From: Phytomonospora endophytica
Lineage (GTDB): Bacteria; Actinomycetota; Actinomycetes; Mycobacteriales; Micromonosporaceae
Length of the DNA: 64,000 nt
Direction of reading: 5' to 3'
Assembly: GCF_014202425.1 (NCBI RefSeq)
Contig: NZ_JACHGT010000015.1
Span: 176,875-240,874, forward strand
In this document: positions 57,499 to 64,000 of the stretch, piece by piece
Position numbering within the stretch: position 1 is the stretch's first letter
How the letters are laid out: each line of letters opens with the position of its first letter
Notes under the pieces: model-generated
Databases searched by the model: none
The model's input: only the letters and a program-made list of their open reading frames with translations
Told to the model about the DNA's origin: nothing
Made by a program: the position numbers and the translations under genes

Positions 57499-58253
57499 CA
57501 GGACCACGCCCCCAGGGTCGTCATCCGCTCGGCGACCTTGTCGGCGGTGGGTGCCGGCATCGACTCGACGATGCGGCCGTCGGCGAGGAACAGGACGGTG
57601 TCGGCGTAGGAGGCCGCGACCGGGTCGTGGGTGACCATCACCACGGTCTGGCGCATCTCGTCCACAGTGGACCGCAACAGGCCGAGGATCTCCTTGGCCG
57701 TCACGGTGTCCAGGGCGCCGGTAGGTTCGTCTCCGAAGAGGACCTCCGGCCGGGTGACCAGTGCGCGGGCGATCGCGACGCGCTGTTGCTGTCCGCCGGA
57801 CAGCTCGGCCGGGCGGTGCCGGGCGCGGTCGGCGAGGCCGACCCGGCGCAGCACCTCGGCGAGCCAGTCCCGGTCCACTTTGGAGCCCGCCAGCCGGAAG
57901 GGCAGGGTCACGTTCTGCTCGACGGTCAGCGCCGGGACCAGGTTGAAGGCCTGGAACACGAAGCCGATCCGCCGGCGCCGCAGCTTCGTCAGGGCGGTCT
58001 CGTTCATCCCCGACAGGTCGGTCTCACCGAGGTGCACCGCGCCCGCGCTGGGGTGATCGAGCCCGGCCGCGCAATGCAGGAAGGTGCTCTTGCCCGATCC
58101 GGACGGGCCCATCACGGCGGTGAAGCTGCCGCGCGGAATCGCGACGCTGACGTCTTTGAGGGCGGCGACGCTGCCGGCGCCCTTGCCGTAGGTCTTGGAG
58201 ATCGCGGTGAGTCTGACCGCGGCCGGTGCGGCGGCGGGGGAGAGGGTGGTCAT
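57498..58253 (-). CDS. ABC transporter ATPase (MacB/LolD-type)
   Basis: 251 residues, ATG 58253. Walker A GPSGSGKST, signature LSGGQQQR, Walker B VLFGDEPTGALD, and the switch VTHD are all intact. It drives the FtsX-type permease encoded downstream with a one-base overlap. Located 11 nt after the HTH regulator stop, so the three form one operon. Confidence 0.94.
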   Translation of the reverse strand: MTTLSPAAAPAAVRLTAISKTYGKGAGSVAALKDVSVAIPRGSFTAVMGPSGSGKSTFLHCAAGLDHPSAGAVHLGETDLSGMNETALTKLRRRRIGFVFQAFNLVPALTVEQNVTLPFRLAGSKVDRDWLAEVLRRVGLADRARHRPAELSGGQQQRVAIARALVTRPEVLFGDEPTGALDTVTAKEILGLLRSTVDEMRQTVVMVTHDPVAASYADTVLFLADGRIVESMPAPTADKVAERMTTLGAWS

Positions 58254-58264
58254 GGTGGTCCGTT

Positions 58265-58840
58265 TCAGTCTTCTGTGGGCTCGTCGGCGGGCGCCGACGG
58301 TGAGGGGAACGCCAGGAAGCGCGTGAGGACAGTACGCGCACCGTCTTGTTCGGAGCGTGCGTACCGGTTGAGCAGCGCGATGTACTCCTCGAAGAACTCG
58401 CGCAATTCGCCGACCGAGACATGAATGGTCCCGCGCGAGTAGGGCATGTCGGCCCACTCGGCGTCCTCGGCGGTCTCGGCCTGGGCGCGGTGGAAGGCGT
58501 CGATGTCGGCGGCGAAGGACTGGCGGTTCATCTCGTCGACGACGACCCGTGTCGCCTCGTCCTGCGCGCTGCGCGGGGGGAAGCGGATGTCGCGCTTGAC
58601 GTAGCGCCACCAGCGCTGCCGCCCGTGGGTCTGGTCGGGGACCTCCTCGACGAAACCCTGCCGGGCCAGCTCGCGCAGGTGGTAGCTGGTGGCGCCGGTG
58701 TTGAGGTCGAGGGCCCGCGCGAGGGTGGCCGAGGTCGCGGGTCCGTGCAGCGTGAGGTGCTGGAGGATCTGCTGCCTTCGGGGCTGCGCGAGGGAACGCA
58801 GCACCTCCAGCTCGCTGATCTCGTAGGGCTCGTCGCTCAT
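58265..58840 (-). CDS. ArsR-like winged-helix regulator of the ABC operon
   Basis: 191 residues from ATG 58840. The winged helix occupies residues 8-80: VLRSLAQPRRQQILQHLTLH, SATLARALDLNTGATSYHLR, ELARQGFVEEV. The C-terminal half is helical (effector-binding or dimerisation). It heads the operon for the FtsX/ATPase transporter. TTGTGCA repeats precede it. It likely represses its own operon (inference). Confidence 0.85.
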   Translation of the reverse strand: MSDEPYEISELEVLRSLAQPRRQQILQHLTLHGPATSATLARALDLNTGATSYHLRELARQGFVEEVPDQTHGRQRWWRYVKRDIRFPPRSAQDEATRVVVDEMNRQSFAADIDAFHRAQAETAEDAEWADMPYSRGTIHVSVGELREFFEEYIALLNRYARSEQDGARTVLTRFLAFPSPSAPADEPTED

Positions 58841-58852
58841 GAGTGCAAAGGT

Positions 58853-58890
58853 AATTGTGCACAGGGGATTGTGCAAGGGAATCTGTGCAC
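58853..58890. promoter_or_regulatory. TTGTGCA-type repeats in the ArsR-like gene promoter
   Basis: Three evenly spaced copies: ATTGTGCACA (58854-58863), ATTGTGCAAG (58868-58877) and TCTGTGCACT (58882-58891), 14 nt apart. TGTGCACA is itself a palindrome. They lie 13-50 nt upstream of the ArsR-like gene start and are likely its operator. Confidence 0.6.
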
Positions 58891-58921
58891 TACTTTGCGT
58901 GACGAAGGACGGCGTGAAAGA

Positions 58922-58941
58922 GGGCCGACGCACGTCGGCCC
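58922..58941. terminator. Short hairpin
   Basis: GGGCCGACG, CA, CGTCGGCCC: a 9-bp perfect stem with a 2-nt loop directly next to a decayed gene end. Probably a terminator left from that gene. Confidence 0.55.
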
Positions 58942-58946
58942 CGGTC

Positions 58947-59046
58947 TCAGTCGGCGACGGCGATGGTCTCGAAGTGGGAACTCGGATCGCCCGACAGGTT
59001 CAGCAGCAGCTGGGCGAGGTCGGCGCGGGAGATGCTCCAGCCTTCC
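58947..59046 (-). pseudogene. C-terminal remnant of an NmrA-like SDR
   Basis: The minus strand reads HPEGWSISRADLAQLLLNLS then DPSSHFETIAVAD and a stop. This is a typical NAD(P)-binding NmrA-like C-terminus (...SRADLA.FL...L.dp...h.....). Upstream the frame continues with Arg-rich sequence that matches nothing, so only the end of the gene persists. It lies in a roughly 350-nt gap between the HTH gene and the SPFH gene that otherwise holds only the repeats and hairpin. Confidence 0.5.
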
Positions 59047-59188
59047 GGATGTTGCGGCCCCGTCGCGTGGCGCGGGAAGGTACGGCGAGCGAAGGCCCTC
59101 GTGGCCGTAGGTGAGGGCCGATGCTCGTCGCTGGAGACCTCGCGGGCTATCGTGGTGATATCACTTGGCTATCCTCTCGGAGGTACCC

Positions 59189-60052
59189 ATGGAGCGCGCC
59201 GCGTTCCGCATCCCCGGGCTCTTCGCCCCCGTCGCTGTCCTCGCCGTCCTGGCCCTCGGCGTCTTCGGTGTCGCCCGCGGCGTCCTCGACGGCAACGAGG
59301 GCCTGGTCGCCGCGGTGATCGTCCTCGTCGTTCTGGCCACCCTCGTGCTGATCTCCGGGATCGTCACGGTGAACCCGAACGAGTCGGTCGTCGTCCAGCT
59401 CTTCGGCCGCTACGTCGGCTCCGTCCGCGAGCCGGGCCTGCACTGGGTCTGGCCCCTGACCCGCAGGAACCGCGTCTCCCTGCGCGTCCGCAACTTCGAG
59501 ACCCCGCCGGCGAAGGTCAACGACGCCGACGGCAACCCCGTCGAGATCGGCGCGGTCATCGTCTGGCGCGTCGTCGACGCGGCCAAGGCCACCTTCGCGA
59601 TCAACCTCTACCAGGCCTACGTCTCCATCCAGGCCGAAGCCGCCGTGCGGCACATGGCCACCTGCTACCCCTACGACAGCCACGGCTCCGACCTGATGAG
59701 CCTGCGCGACGGTGCCGCCGTCGCCGAGGAGCTCACCACCGAACTCCGCGAACGGGTCGAACTCGCCGGTGTCGAGATCCTTGAGACGAGGATCACCCAC
59801 CTCGCCTACGCGCCCGAGATCGCGCACGCCATGCTCCGCCGCCAGCAGGCGACGGCGGTCGTCGCGGCCCGCGCGAAGATCGTCGAAGGCGCCGTCGGCA
59901 TGGTCCGGATGGCCCTCGACCACATCGCCGCCGAGGACATCGTCGAACTCGACGAGGAACGCCGCGCGGCCATGGTGTCCAACCTGCTCGTCGTCCTGTG
60001 CTCGGACCAGTCCACCCAGCCGGTGGTCAACACCGGATCGCTCTACCAGTAG
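59189..60052 (+). CDS. SPFH/Band 7 (stomatin-like) membrane protein
   Basis: 287 residues from ATG 59189, with GGAGG 8 nt upstream. Two adjacent hydrophobic segments at 10-30 and 36-58 are followed by the SPFH domain ([52 protein letters not shown]). A helical region ends in [20 protein letters not shown]. Such proteins scaffold membrane microdomains. It is followed 19 nt later by a ribbon-helix-helix gene, a pair seen widely in actinobacteria. Confidence 0.88.
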   Translation: MERAAFRIPGLFAPVAVLAVLALGVFGVARGVLDGNEGLVAAVIVLVVLATLVLISGIVTVNPNESVVVQLFGRYVGSVREPGLHWVWPLTRRNRVSLRVRNFETPPAKVNDADGNPVEIGAVIVWRVVDAAKATFAINLYQAYVSIQAEAAVRHMATCYPYDSHGSDLMSLRDGAAVAEELTTELRERVELAGVEILETRITHLAYAPEIAHAMLRRQQATAVVAARAKIVEGAVGMVRMALDHIAAEDIVELDEERRAAMVSNLLVVLCSDQSTQPVVNTGSLYQ

Positions 60053-60071
60053 AGACAACGGGGTATCAGGC

Positions 60072-60233
60072 GTGGCACAGCGCAAGAACGTCCTATTGCG
60101 ACTCGACCCGGCGGTCCACGACGCGATCGCGAAGTGGGCCGCCGACGAGTTGCGCAGCGTCAACGCGCAGATCGAGTACGCGCTGCGCCTGGCGCTCAAG
60201 CAGGCCGGGCGTGAACCTCGCCCGAAGGAGTGA
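60072..60233 (+). CDS. Ribbon-helix-helix (Arc-like) DNA-binding protein
   Basis: 53 residues from GTG 60072. AQRKNVLLRLDPAVHDAIAK then ADELRSVNAQIEYALRLAL is the RHH fold: a strand followed by two helices. It directly follows the SPFH gene and precedes thrB; it may regulate the SPFH gene. Confidence 0.82.
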   Translation: MAQRKNVLLRLDPAVHDAIAKWAADELRSVNAQIEYALRLALKQAGREPRPKE

Positions 60234-60281
60234 CCGGGTCACTCCCGCCCGGGGCGCGCGCGGGCGGGTAACGTCACGCGG

Positions 60282-61151
60282 GTGACCCGTCTCGCCACCG
60301 GTGCCGTCACCGTCAAGGTGCCCGCGACCAGCGCCAACCTCGGACCCGGCTTCGACTCCCTCGGCCTCGCGCTCGGCCTCTACGACGAGGTCACCGCCGA
60401 GATCGCCGAGGACGGCGTGCGGGTCGAGGTCACCGGTGAAGGCGAGGGCGTGTTGCCCGGCGACGAGACGCATCTGGTGGCGCGCGCGGCCTTCCGCGCC
60501 TTCGACCACATTGGAGTGCGGCCCGCCGGGCTGCGCCTGTCGTGCCGCAACGCGATCCCGCAGGCGCGCGGGCTCGGCTCCTCCTCGGCGGCGATCGTCG
60601 CCGGGATCAGCCTCGCCGCGGCCCTGTGCCCCGACGCCGGGTTCGGCGTCGAGGACCGCCTGCGCCTGGCCGGTGAGATCGAGGGCCACCCCGACAACGT
60701 CGCGCCCTGCCTGCTCGGCGGCTTCACCATCGCCTGGACCGACGAGCGCGGTGCCCGCGCCGTGCGCCTCGAAGCGCATCCCGATCTCAAGCCCGTCGTG
60801 TACGTGCCCGACGGCCACGGCCTCACCGCGCACGCCCGCGCGGCCCTGCCCGGGCGCGTCCCGCACGTCGACGCCGCGTTCAACGCCGGGCGTGCCGCGC
60901 TGCTGGTCCACGCCGTGACGTCGGCGCCCGAGCTGCTGCTCGACGCGACCGACGACCGCATCCACCAGCGCTACCGTGCGGCGACCATGACGCGCAGCGC
61001 CGACCTGGTCGCCGAGCTGCGAGACAAGGGCGTACCGGCCGCGATCAGTGGTGCCGGGCCGAGCGTCATCGCCTTCGGCGGGACGCCCATCGAGGCCGAT
61101 GGATTCCGCGTGTCGCCGCTGCCGGTGGCCGATGGAGCGTCGGCCCGATAG
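60282..61151 (+). CDS. thrB: Homoserine kinase
   Basis: 289 residues from GTG 60282. GHMP kinase: VPATSANLGPGFDSLGLAL at the N-terminus, the phosphate-binding ARGLGSSSAAIVAG (near residue 96) and the C-terminal GAGPSVIAF. It makes O-phosphohomoserine, the substrate of thrC. It is separated from hom-thrC by the 18.4-kb block, but followed by rho as in other actinobacteria. Confidence 0.96.
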   Translation: MTRLATGAVTVKVPATSANLGPGFDSLGLALGLYDEVTAEIAEDGVRVEVTGEGEGVLPGDETHLVARAAFRAFDHIGVRPAGLRLSCRNAIPQARGLGSSSAAIVAGISLAAALCPDAGFGVEDRLRLAGEIEGHPDNVAPCLLGGFTIAWTDERGARAVRLEAHPDLKPVVYVPDGHGLTAHARAALPGRVPHVDAAFNAGRAALLVHAVTSAPELLLDATDDRIHQRYRAATMTRSADLVAELRDKGVPAAISGAGPSVIAFGGTPIEADGFRVSPLPVADGASAR

Positions 61152-61551
61152 GCGTCGGTAAGAACACGCCGGGACCCAGGTGTTGTACGCGGGGACGTAG
61201 TTGATTATCCTTATGAACAGCACAGCCGCAGTGTTCGTCACGAAGTCAGTGCATTTCGCGCGAACACGGCTCTTTCAGCGGCAGCCGCGGTGTTCCGGCG
61301 CGTGCCTGGTCTCTAAGGGGGTCGACCCCCCGATTTTAGAAACCCTGCCACCTGCCACGGTCATGTCTGGGGAGGACTTCCCACGTAGGGTCCGATTCCG
61401 GCAAGGTGCGCGACCTGCGCCACGCAAAAGACTCCGCACCCCAAAAGGGCCGAAGGCCCACACGTCCACACGCATTGACAACAAGGTGTGGGGCGTGAAA
61501 AGCGCGTAGCCCGAGGTCGGTTCGAACCGGCCTGCTAAGGGAAGGAAACCA
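61152..61551 (+). promoter_or_regulatory. Long leader upstream of rho
   Basis: 400 nt with no gene seen. It contains GGGCCGAAGGCCC (61447-61459, a GAA-loop hairpin), a GGGGGTCGACCCCCC dyad (61317-61331) and a TTGACA at 61476 without a good -10. Rho is often autoregulated by attenuation in its leader (general knowledge). The hairpins fit, but no mechanism can be shown here. Confidence 0.45.
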
Positions 61552-63564
61552 TTGAGCGACACCACCGACGTTTCGCCGGACGTCACCGACGACGCCACCA
61601 CCCCGTCCGTGACCGGCAACGCCCGGCGTAAGCGGACCGGTACCGGCCTTGCGGCCATGCTCATGCCCGAATTGCAGCGACTGGCCAGCTCTCTCGGCAT
61701 CACCGGCATCGGCCGGATGCGCAAGAGCGAGCTCATCGTCGCGATCCAGGGAGCACAAGGCGGCGGCTCTTCCGCGCCGGTCAACGGCGCGTCCGACGAG
61801 ACGCAGGGCTCGGCACAGCCCACTCAGGAGTCGGCGGCGGTCAACGGTGAGCGTCCGCGTCGGGCGACCCGCCCGGCCGGCCCGCCGCAGCCGCGCGGCA
61901 CCATCACCGAGGCGGTGACCGAGACGGCCGCGCCCGAGGCGCAGGCCGCCGAGCCCGCCGGGGACAAGCAGTCCGCGGACAACCGTGAGCAGTCCGGCGG
62001 CGAGGGCGGCGAACAGCGCCGCGAGCGTCGCCAGCGCGACCGGGGGGACCGGCAGCGCGACAAGCAGCCCGTCGCCGCGGCCGCCGAGGGGGACAAGAAG
62101 CCCGTGAACAAGGATCAGGGCGGCGAAGGCCGTCGCGAGCGCGGTGACCGCCAGCAGGGCGGCGACCGCCAGCAAGGCGGCGACCAGCAGGGCAACCGCG
62201 ACAACCGGGACCGCGACAACCGCGCCGACGATGACGACGAGGGCGGCCGTCGCCGCAACCGTCGTCAGCGTGACCGCGACCGTCGTCGCGGTGGCGAGCG
62301 CGGCGAGCGTGACGGTGGCGGCCGCGGCGATCGCGGTGACCGCGGCGGTCAGGGCGGCGAGCGTCAGCGCGGGGGTGGCGGCGGTGAGCCGCAGATCCGC
62401 GAGGACGACGTGCTCGTGCCCGTCGGCGGCATCCTCGACATCCTCGACAACTACGGCTTCATCCGGACCACCGGCTACCTCGCCGGCCCGAACGACGTCT
62501 ACGTGTCGATGTCGCAGGTCCGCAAGTACGGTCTGCGTCGCGGTGACGCCGTCACCGGTGCCGTGCGCGCGCCCCGCGAGGGTGAGCCGCAGCAGCAGAG
62601 CGGCAACAGCCGCCGCGACAAGTACAACCCGCTCGTGCGGCTCGACACCATCAACGGCATGGAGCCCGACGAGGCGCGCCGCCGGTCGGAGTTCTACAAG
62701 CTCACGCCGCTCTACCCGCAGGACCGTCTGCGGCTGGAGACCGAGCCGCACATCCTCACCACGAGGGTGATAGACCTCGTCGTCCCGATCGGCAAGGGGC
62801 AGCGCGCCCTGATCGTGGCGCCGCCGAAGGCGGGCAAGACGAGCGTGATGCAGGCGATCGCCAACGCCATCACGACCAACAACCCCGAGTGCCACCTGAT
62901 GGTCGTGCTGGTCGACGAGCGGCCTGAAGAGGTCACCGACATGCAGCGTTCGGTGAAGGGTGAGGTCATCGCCTCCACCTTCGACCGTCCGCCGTCCGAC
63001 CACACCACGGTCGCTGAGCTGTCCATCGAGCGCGCGAAGCGTCTCGTCGAGCTGGGCTACGACGTCGTCGTGCTGCTCGACTCGGTGACGCGTCTCGGCC
63101 GGGCCTACAACCTGGCCGCGCCGGCCTCCGGTCGCATCATGTCCGGTGGTATCGACTCGACGGCGCTGTACCCGCCGAAGCGTTTCCTGGGTGCCGCGCG
63201 CAACATCGAGAACGGCGGTTCGCTGACGATCATCGCCACGGCCCTCGTCGAGACCGGTTCGATGATGGACACGGTCATCTTCGAGGAGTTCAAGGCGACG
63301 GGCAACGCGGAACTGAAACTGGACCGCAAACTCGCCGACAAGCGAGTCTTCCCGGCCGTGGACGTGCTCGGCTCGTCGACGCGTAAGGAAGAGATCCTGC
63401 TCGCGCCGGAAGAGCTGGCGATCATCTACAAGCTCCGCCGGGTCCTCTCGGGCCTGGAACAGCAGCAGGCACTGGAGCTGCTGCTGGACCGCCTGAAGAA
63501 GTCGAAGACGAACATCGAGTTCCTGATGCAGATCGCGAAGACGACGCCGGGAGGCGGCGAGTAG
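61552..63564 (+). CDS. rho: Transcription termination factor Rho, actinobacterial long form
   Basis: 670 residues from TTG 61552, with GGGAAGG upstream. The N-terminal Rho-N helix (LMPELQRLASSLGITGIGRM, KSELIVAIQ) is followed by a long Arg/Gly/Asp/Asn-rich insertion (about 80-280) typical of actinobacterial Rho. The RNA-binding cold-shock fold follows (VGGILDILDNYGFIRTTGYL), then the RecA-like motor with Walker A APPKAGKTS (near 424), Walker B VVVLLDSVTRL, and the GGS/Q- and R-loop region. It is an essential RNA-dependent helicase that ends transcription. Confidence 0.97.
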   Translation: MSDTTDVSPDVTDDATTPSVTGNARRKRTGTGLAAMLMPELQRLASSLGITGIGRMRKSELIVAIQGAQGGGSSAPVNGASDETQGSAQPTQESAAVNGERPRRATRPAGPPQPRGTITEAVTETAAPEAQAAEPAGDKQSADNREQSGGEGGEQRRERRQRDRGDRQRDKQPVAAAAEGDKKPVNKDQGGEGRRERGDRQQGGDRQQGGDQQGNRDNRDRDNRADDDDEGGRRRNRRQRDRDRRRGGERGERDGGGRGDRGDRGGQGGERQRGGGGGEPQIREDDVLVPVGGILDILDNYGFIRTTGYLAGPNDVYVSMSQVRKYGLRRGDAVTGAVRAPREGEPQQQSGNSRRDKYNPLVRLDTINGMEPDEARRRSEFYKLTPLYPQDRLRLETEPHILTTRVIDLVVPIGKGQRALIVAPPKAGKTSVMQAIANAITTNNPECHLMVVLVDERPEEVTDMQRSVKGEVIASTFDRPPSDHTTVAELSIERAKRLVELGYDVVVLLDSVTRLGRAYNLAAPASGRIMSGGIDSTALYPPKRFLGAARNIENGGSLTIIATALVETGSMMDTVIFEEFKATGNAELKLDRKLADKRVFPAVDVLGSSTRKEEILLAPEELAIIYKLRRVLSGLEQQQALELLLDRLKKSKTNIEFLMQIAKTTPGGGE

Positions 63565-63582
63565 CAGCGCTAGGGAGCCAGG

Positions 63583-63617
63583 AAACCCGCCGGCCGAAGG
63601 GCCGGCGGGTTTTTTTT
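63583..63617 (+). terminator. Rho-independent terminator after rho
   Basis: AAACCCGCCGGCC, GAAG loop, GGCCGGCGGGTTT then a run of eight T. A textbook intrinsic terminator 18 nt after the rho stop. Confidence 0.95.
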
Positions 63618-63830
63618 GTGGGTGGGGGTGGGTGGGTGGTGCGCGCGTCAAGGTTCGTGCGGCAGGCCGCGCGAAGCGCCGGCCGAGCCTGAGCGTGAGC
63701 TCGACGTGCGTGCGCCGCGCAAGACCTGCATGCGCGCCGGACGGTGGAGGGCGGGCCGCGGCTCGGTTTGGGACGGGAGGAGCGCGGGCCACGCGAAGCG
63801 CCGGCCAAGGCTCGCGCGTGGTCAGTCCCG

Positions 63831-64000
63831 GACTCGCAAAGCGAGTCACGGGACTCAAGGCCCGCTCGGGCTGAAGCCCAGCCCCGCAGGACCGGGGAGC
63901 GCAGCGATCCCGGGACTGAAAGTCCCGGGTCCAGGGACGGAGTCCCTGGTGGGGTCTGGGGCGAAGCCCCAGCGGGGGTCTCGGGGGCGGAGCCCCTGAG
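63831..64000. repeat. Run of short GAA/GGA-loop hairpins
   Basis: The 436 nt after rho hold no gene. From 63831 to the window end perfect or near-perfect hairpins follow each other: GACTCGC-AAA-GCGAGTC, GGGCT-GA-AGCCC (63868-63879), CCCGGGACT-GAA-AGTCCCGGG (63909-63929), CCAGGGAC-GGA-GTCCCTGG (63931-63949), CTGGGGC-GAA-GCCCCAG (63956-63972) and GGGGGC-GGA-GCCCC (63983-63998). The stem sequences differ but the loops are GAA or GGA. Further left, ACGCGAAGCGCCGGCC-type units recur at about 63670 and 63790. The run leaves the window. Confidence 0.75.

Noticed and set aside
61470..61510. TTGACA at 61476 as the rho promoter
   Set aside because: No matching -10 hexamer at 16-18 nt. TTGACA alone is not enough in this sequence.
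61336..63858. An 840-codon open frame on the minus strand opposite rho
   Set aside because: Rho on the plus strand is certain. The antisense frame is low-complexity and follows from GC-rich third positions.
1..64000. CRISPR arrays
   Set aside because: No set of regularly spaced identical repeats of about 28-37 bp was seen. The iterons and hairpins are short and irregular, and no cas genes are present.
1..64000. Insertion sequences and transposases
   Set aside because: No transposase domain was recognised. The only mobile-element enzymes are the AICE integrase and the serine-recombinase remnant.

Overview
The window is high-GC actinobacterial DNA. The block tRNA-Arg(CCG), argS, lysA, hom, thrC and, further on, thrB and rho is the standard actinomycete order. 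GTG/TTG starts, an integrated actinomycete integrative and conjugative element (AICE), DUF397, DUF2637 and regulators of the XRE-TPR type suggest a filamentous actinomycete, most likely a Pseudonocardiales-type genus (inference).

1-18,760 is an accessory region. It starts with a HEPN-like protein cut by the window edge and a PaeR7I/XhoI-like restriction-modification pair. Next is a sugar-chemistry cluster: XRE-TPR regulator, HAD hydrolase, GT8, APH-type kinase, GT2, PIG-L deacetylase, a P-loop kinase broken by one in-frame TAG, and GT4, with a 28-bp perfect palindrome in its divergent promoter. Small regulatory and membrane genes follow. Then come a three-gene toxin unit (ESX-like small protein, SCP1.201/DddA-like deaminase, Imm1 immunity protein) and an NB-ARC-TPR receptor whose N-terminus carries the same RHIM-like motif as the C-terminus of the protein encoded just upstream. 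That last pair looks like a bacterial amyloid-signalling cell-death system.

18,763-35,194 is an AICE bounded by identical 43-bp copies of the 3' end of tRNA-Arg(CCG). It has integrase and excisionase at the tRNA end, a Prim-Pol and RepA-like ATPase, SSB, a TraB-type FtsK translocase with adjacent palindromic repeats, a string of overlapping small transfer-associated genes, and an XRE-TPR regulator with a clear operator. Its cargo is a lower-GC RloA/RloB (AbiL-like) ATPase-effector defence pair and an NAD-dependent epimerase.

35,150-41,868 is core chromosome: tRNA-Arg, two exported or membrane proteins, argS-lysA-hom-thrC. Between thrC and thrB, which are normally neighbours, lie 18.4 kb of extra genes. 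The main item is a leftward cluster (50,154 to 42,395) matching the azomycin (2-nitroimidazole) pathway: MppP/RohP-like PLP arginine oxidase, small RohQ-position protein, DapA-like retro-aldolase, heme-oxygenase-like diiron N-oxygenase, Rieske protein. NCS1 permease, DsbA-like, metallo-beta-lactamase-fold and DMT-transporter genes accompany it, with a divergent TetR gene. The rest of this block is a MarR regulator, a secreted LamG protein, a large membrane protein, an FtsX-type ABC transporter with its HTH regulator, and an SPFH protein with a ribbon-helix-helix partner.

60,282-64,000 returns to the core with thrB and rho, a strong terminator, and a run of short GAA/GGA-loop hairpins that continues off the window.
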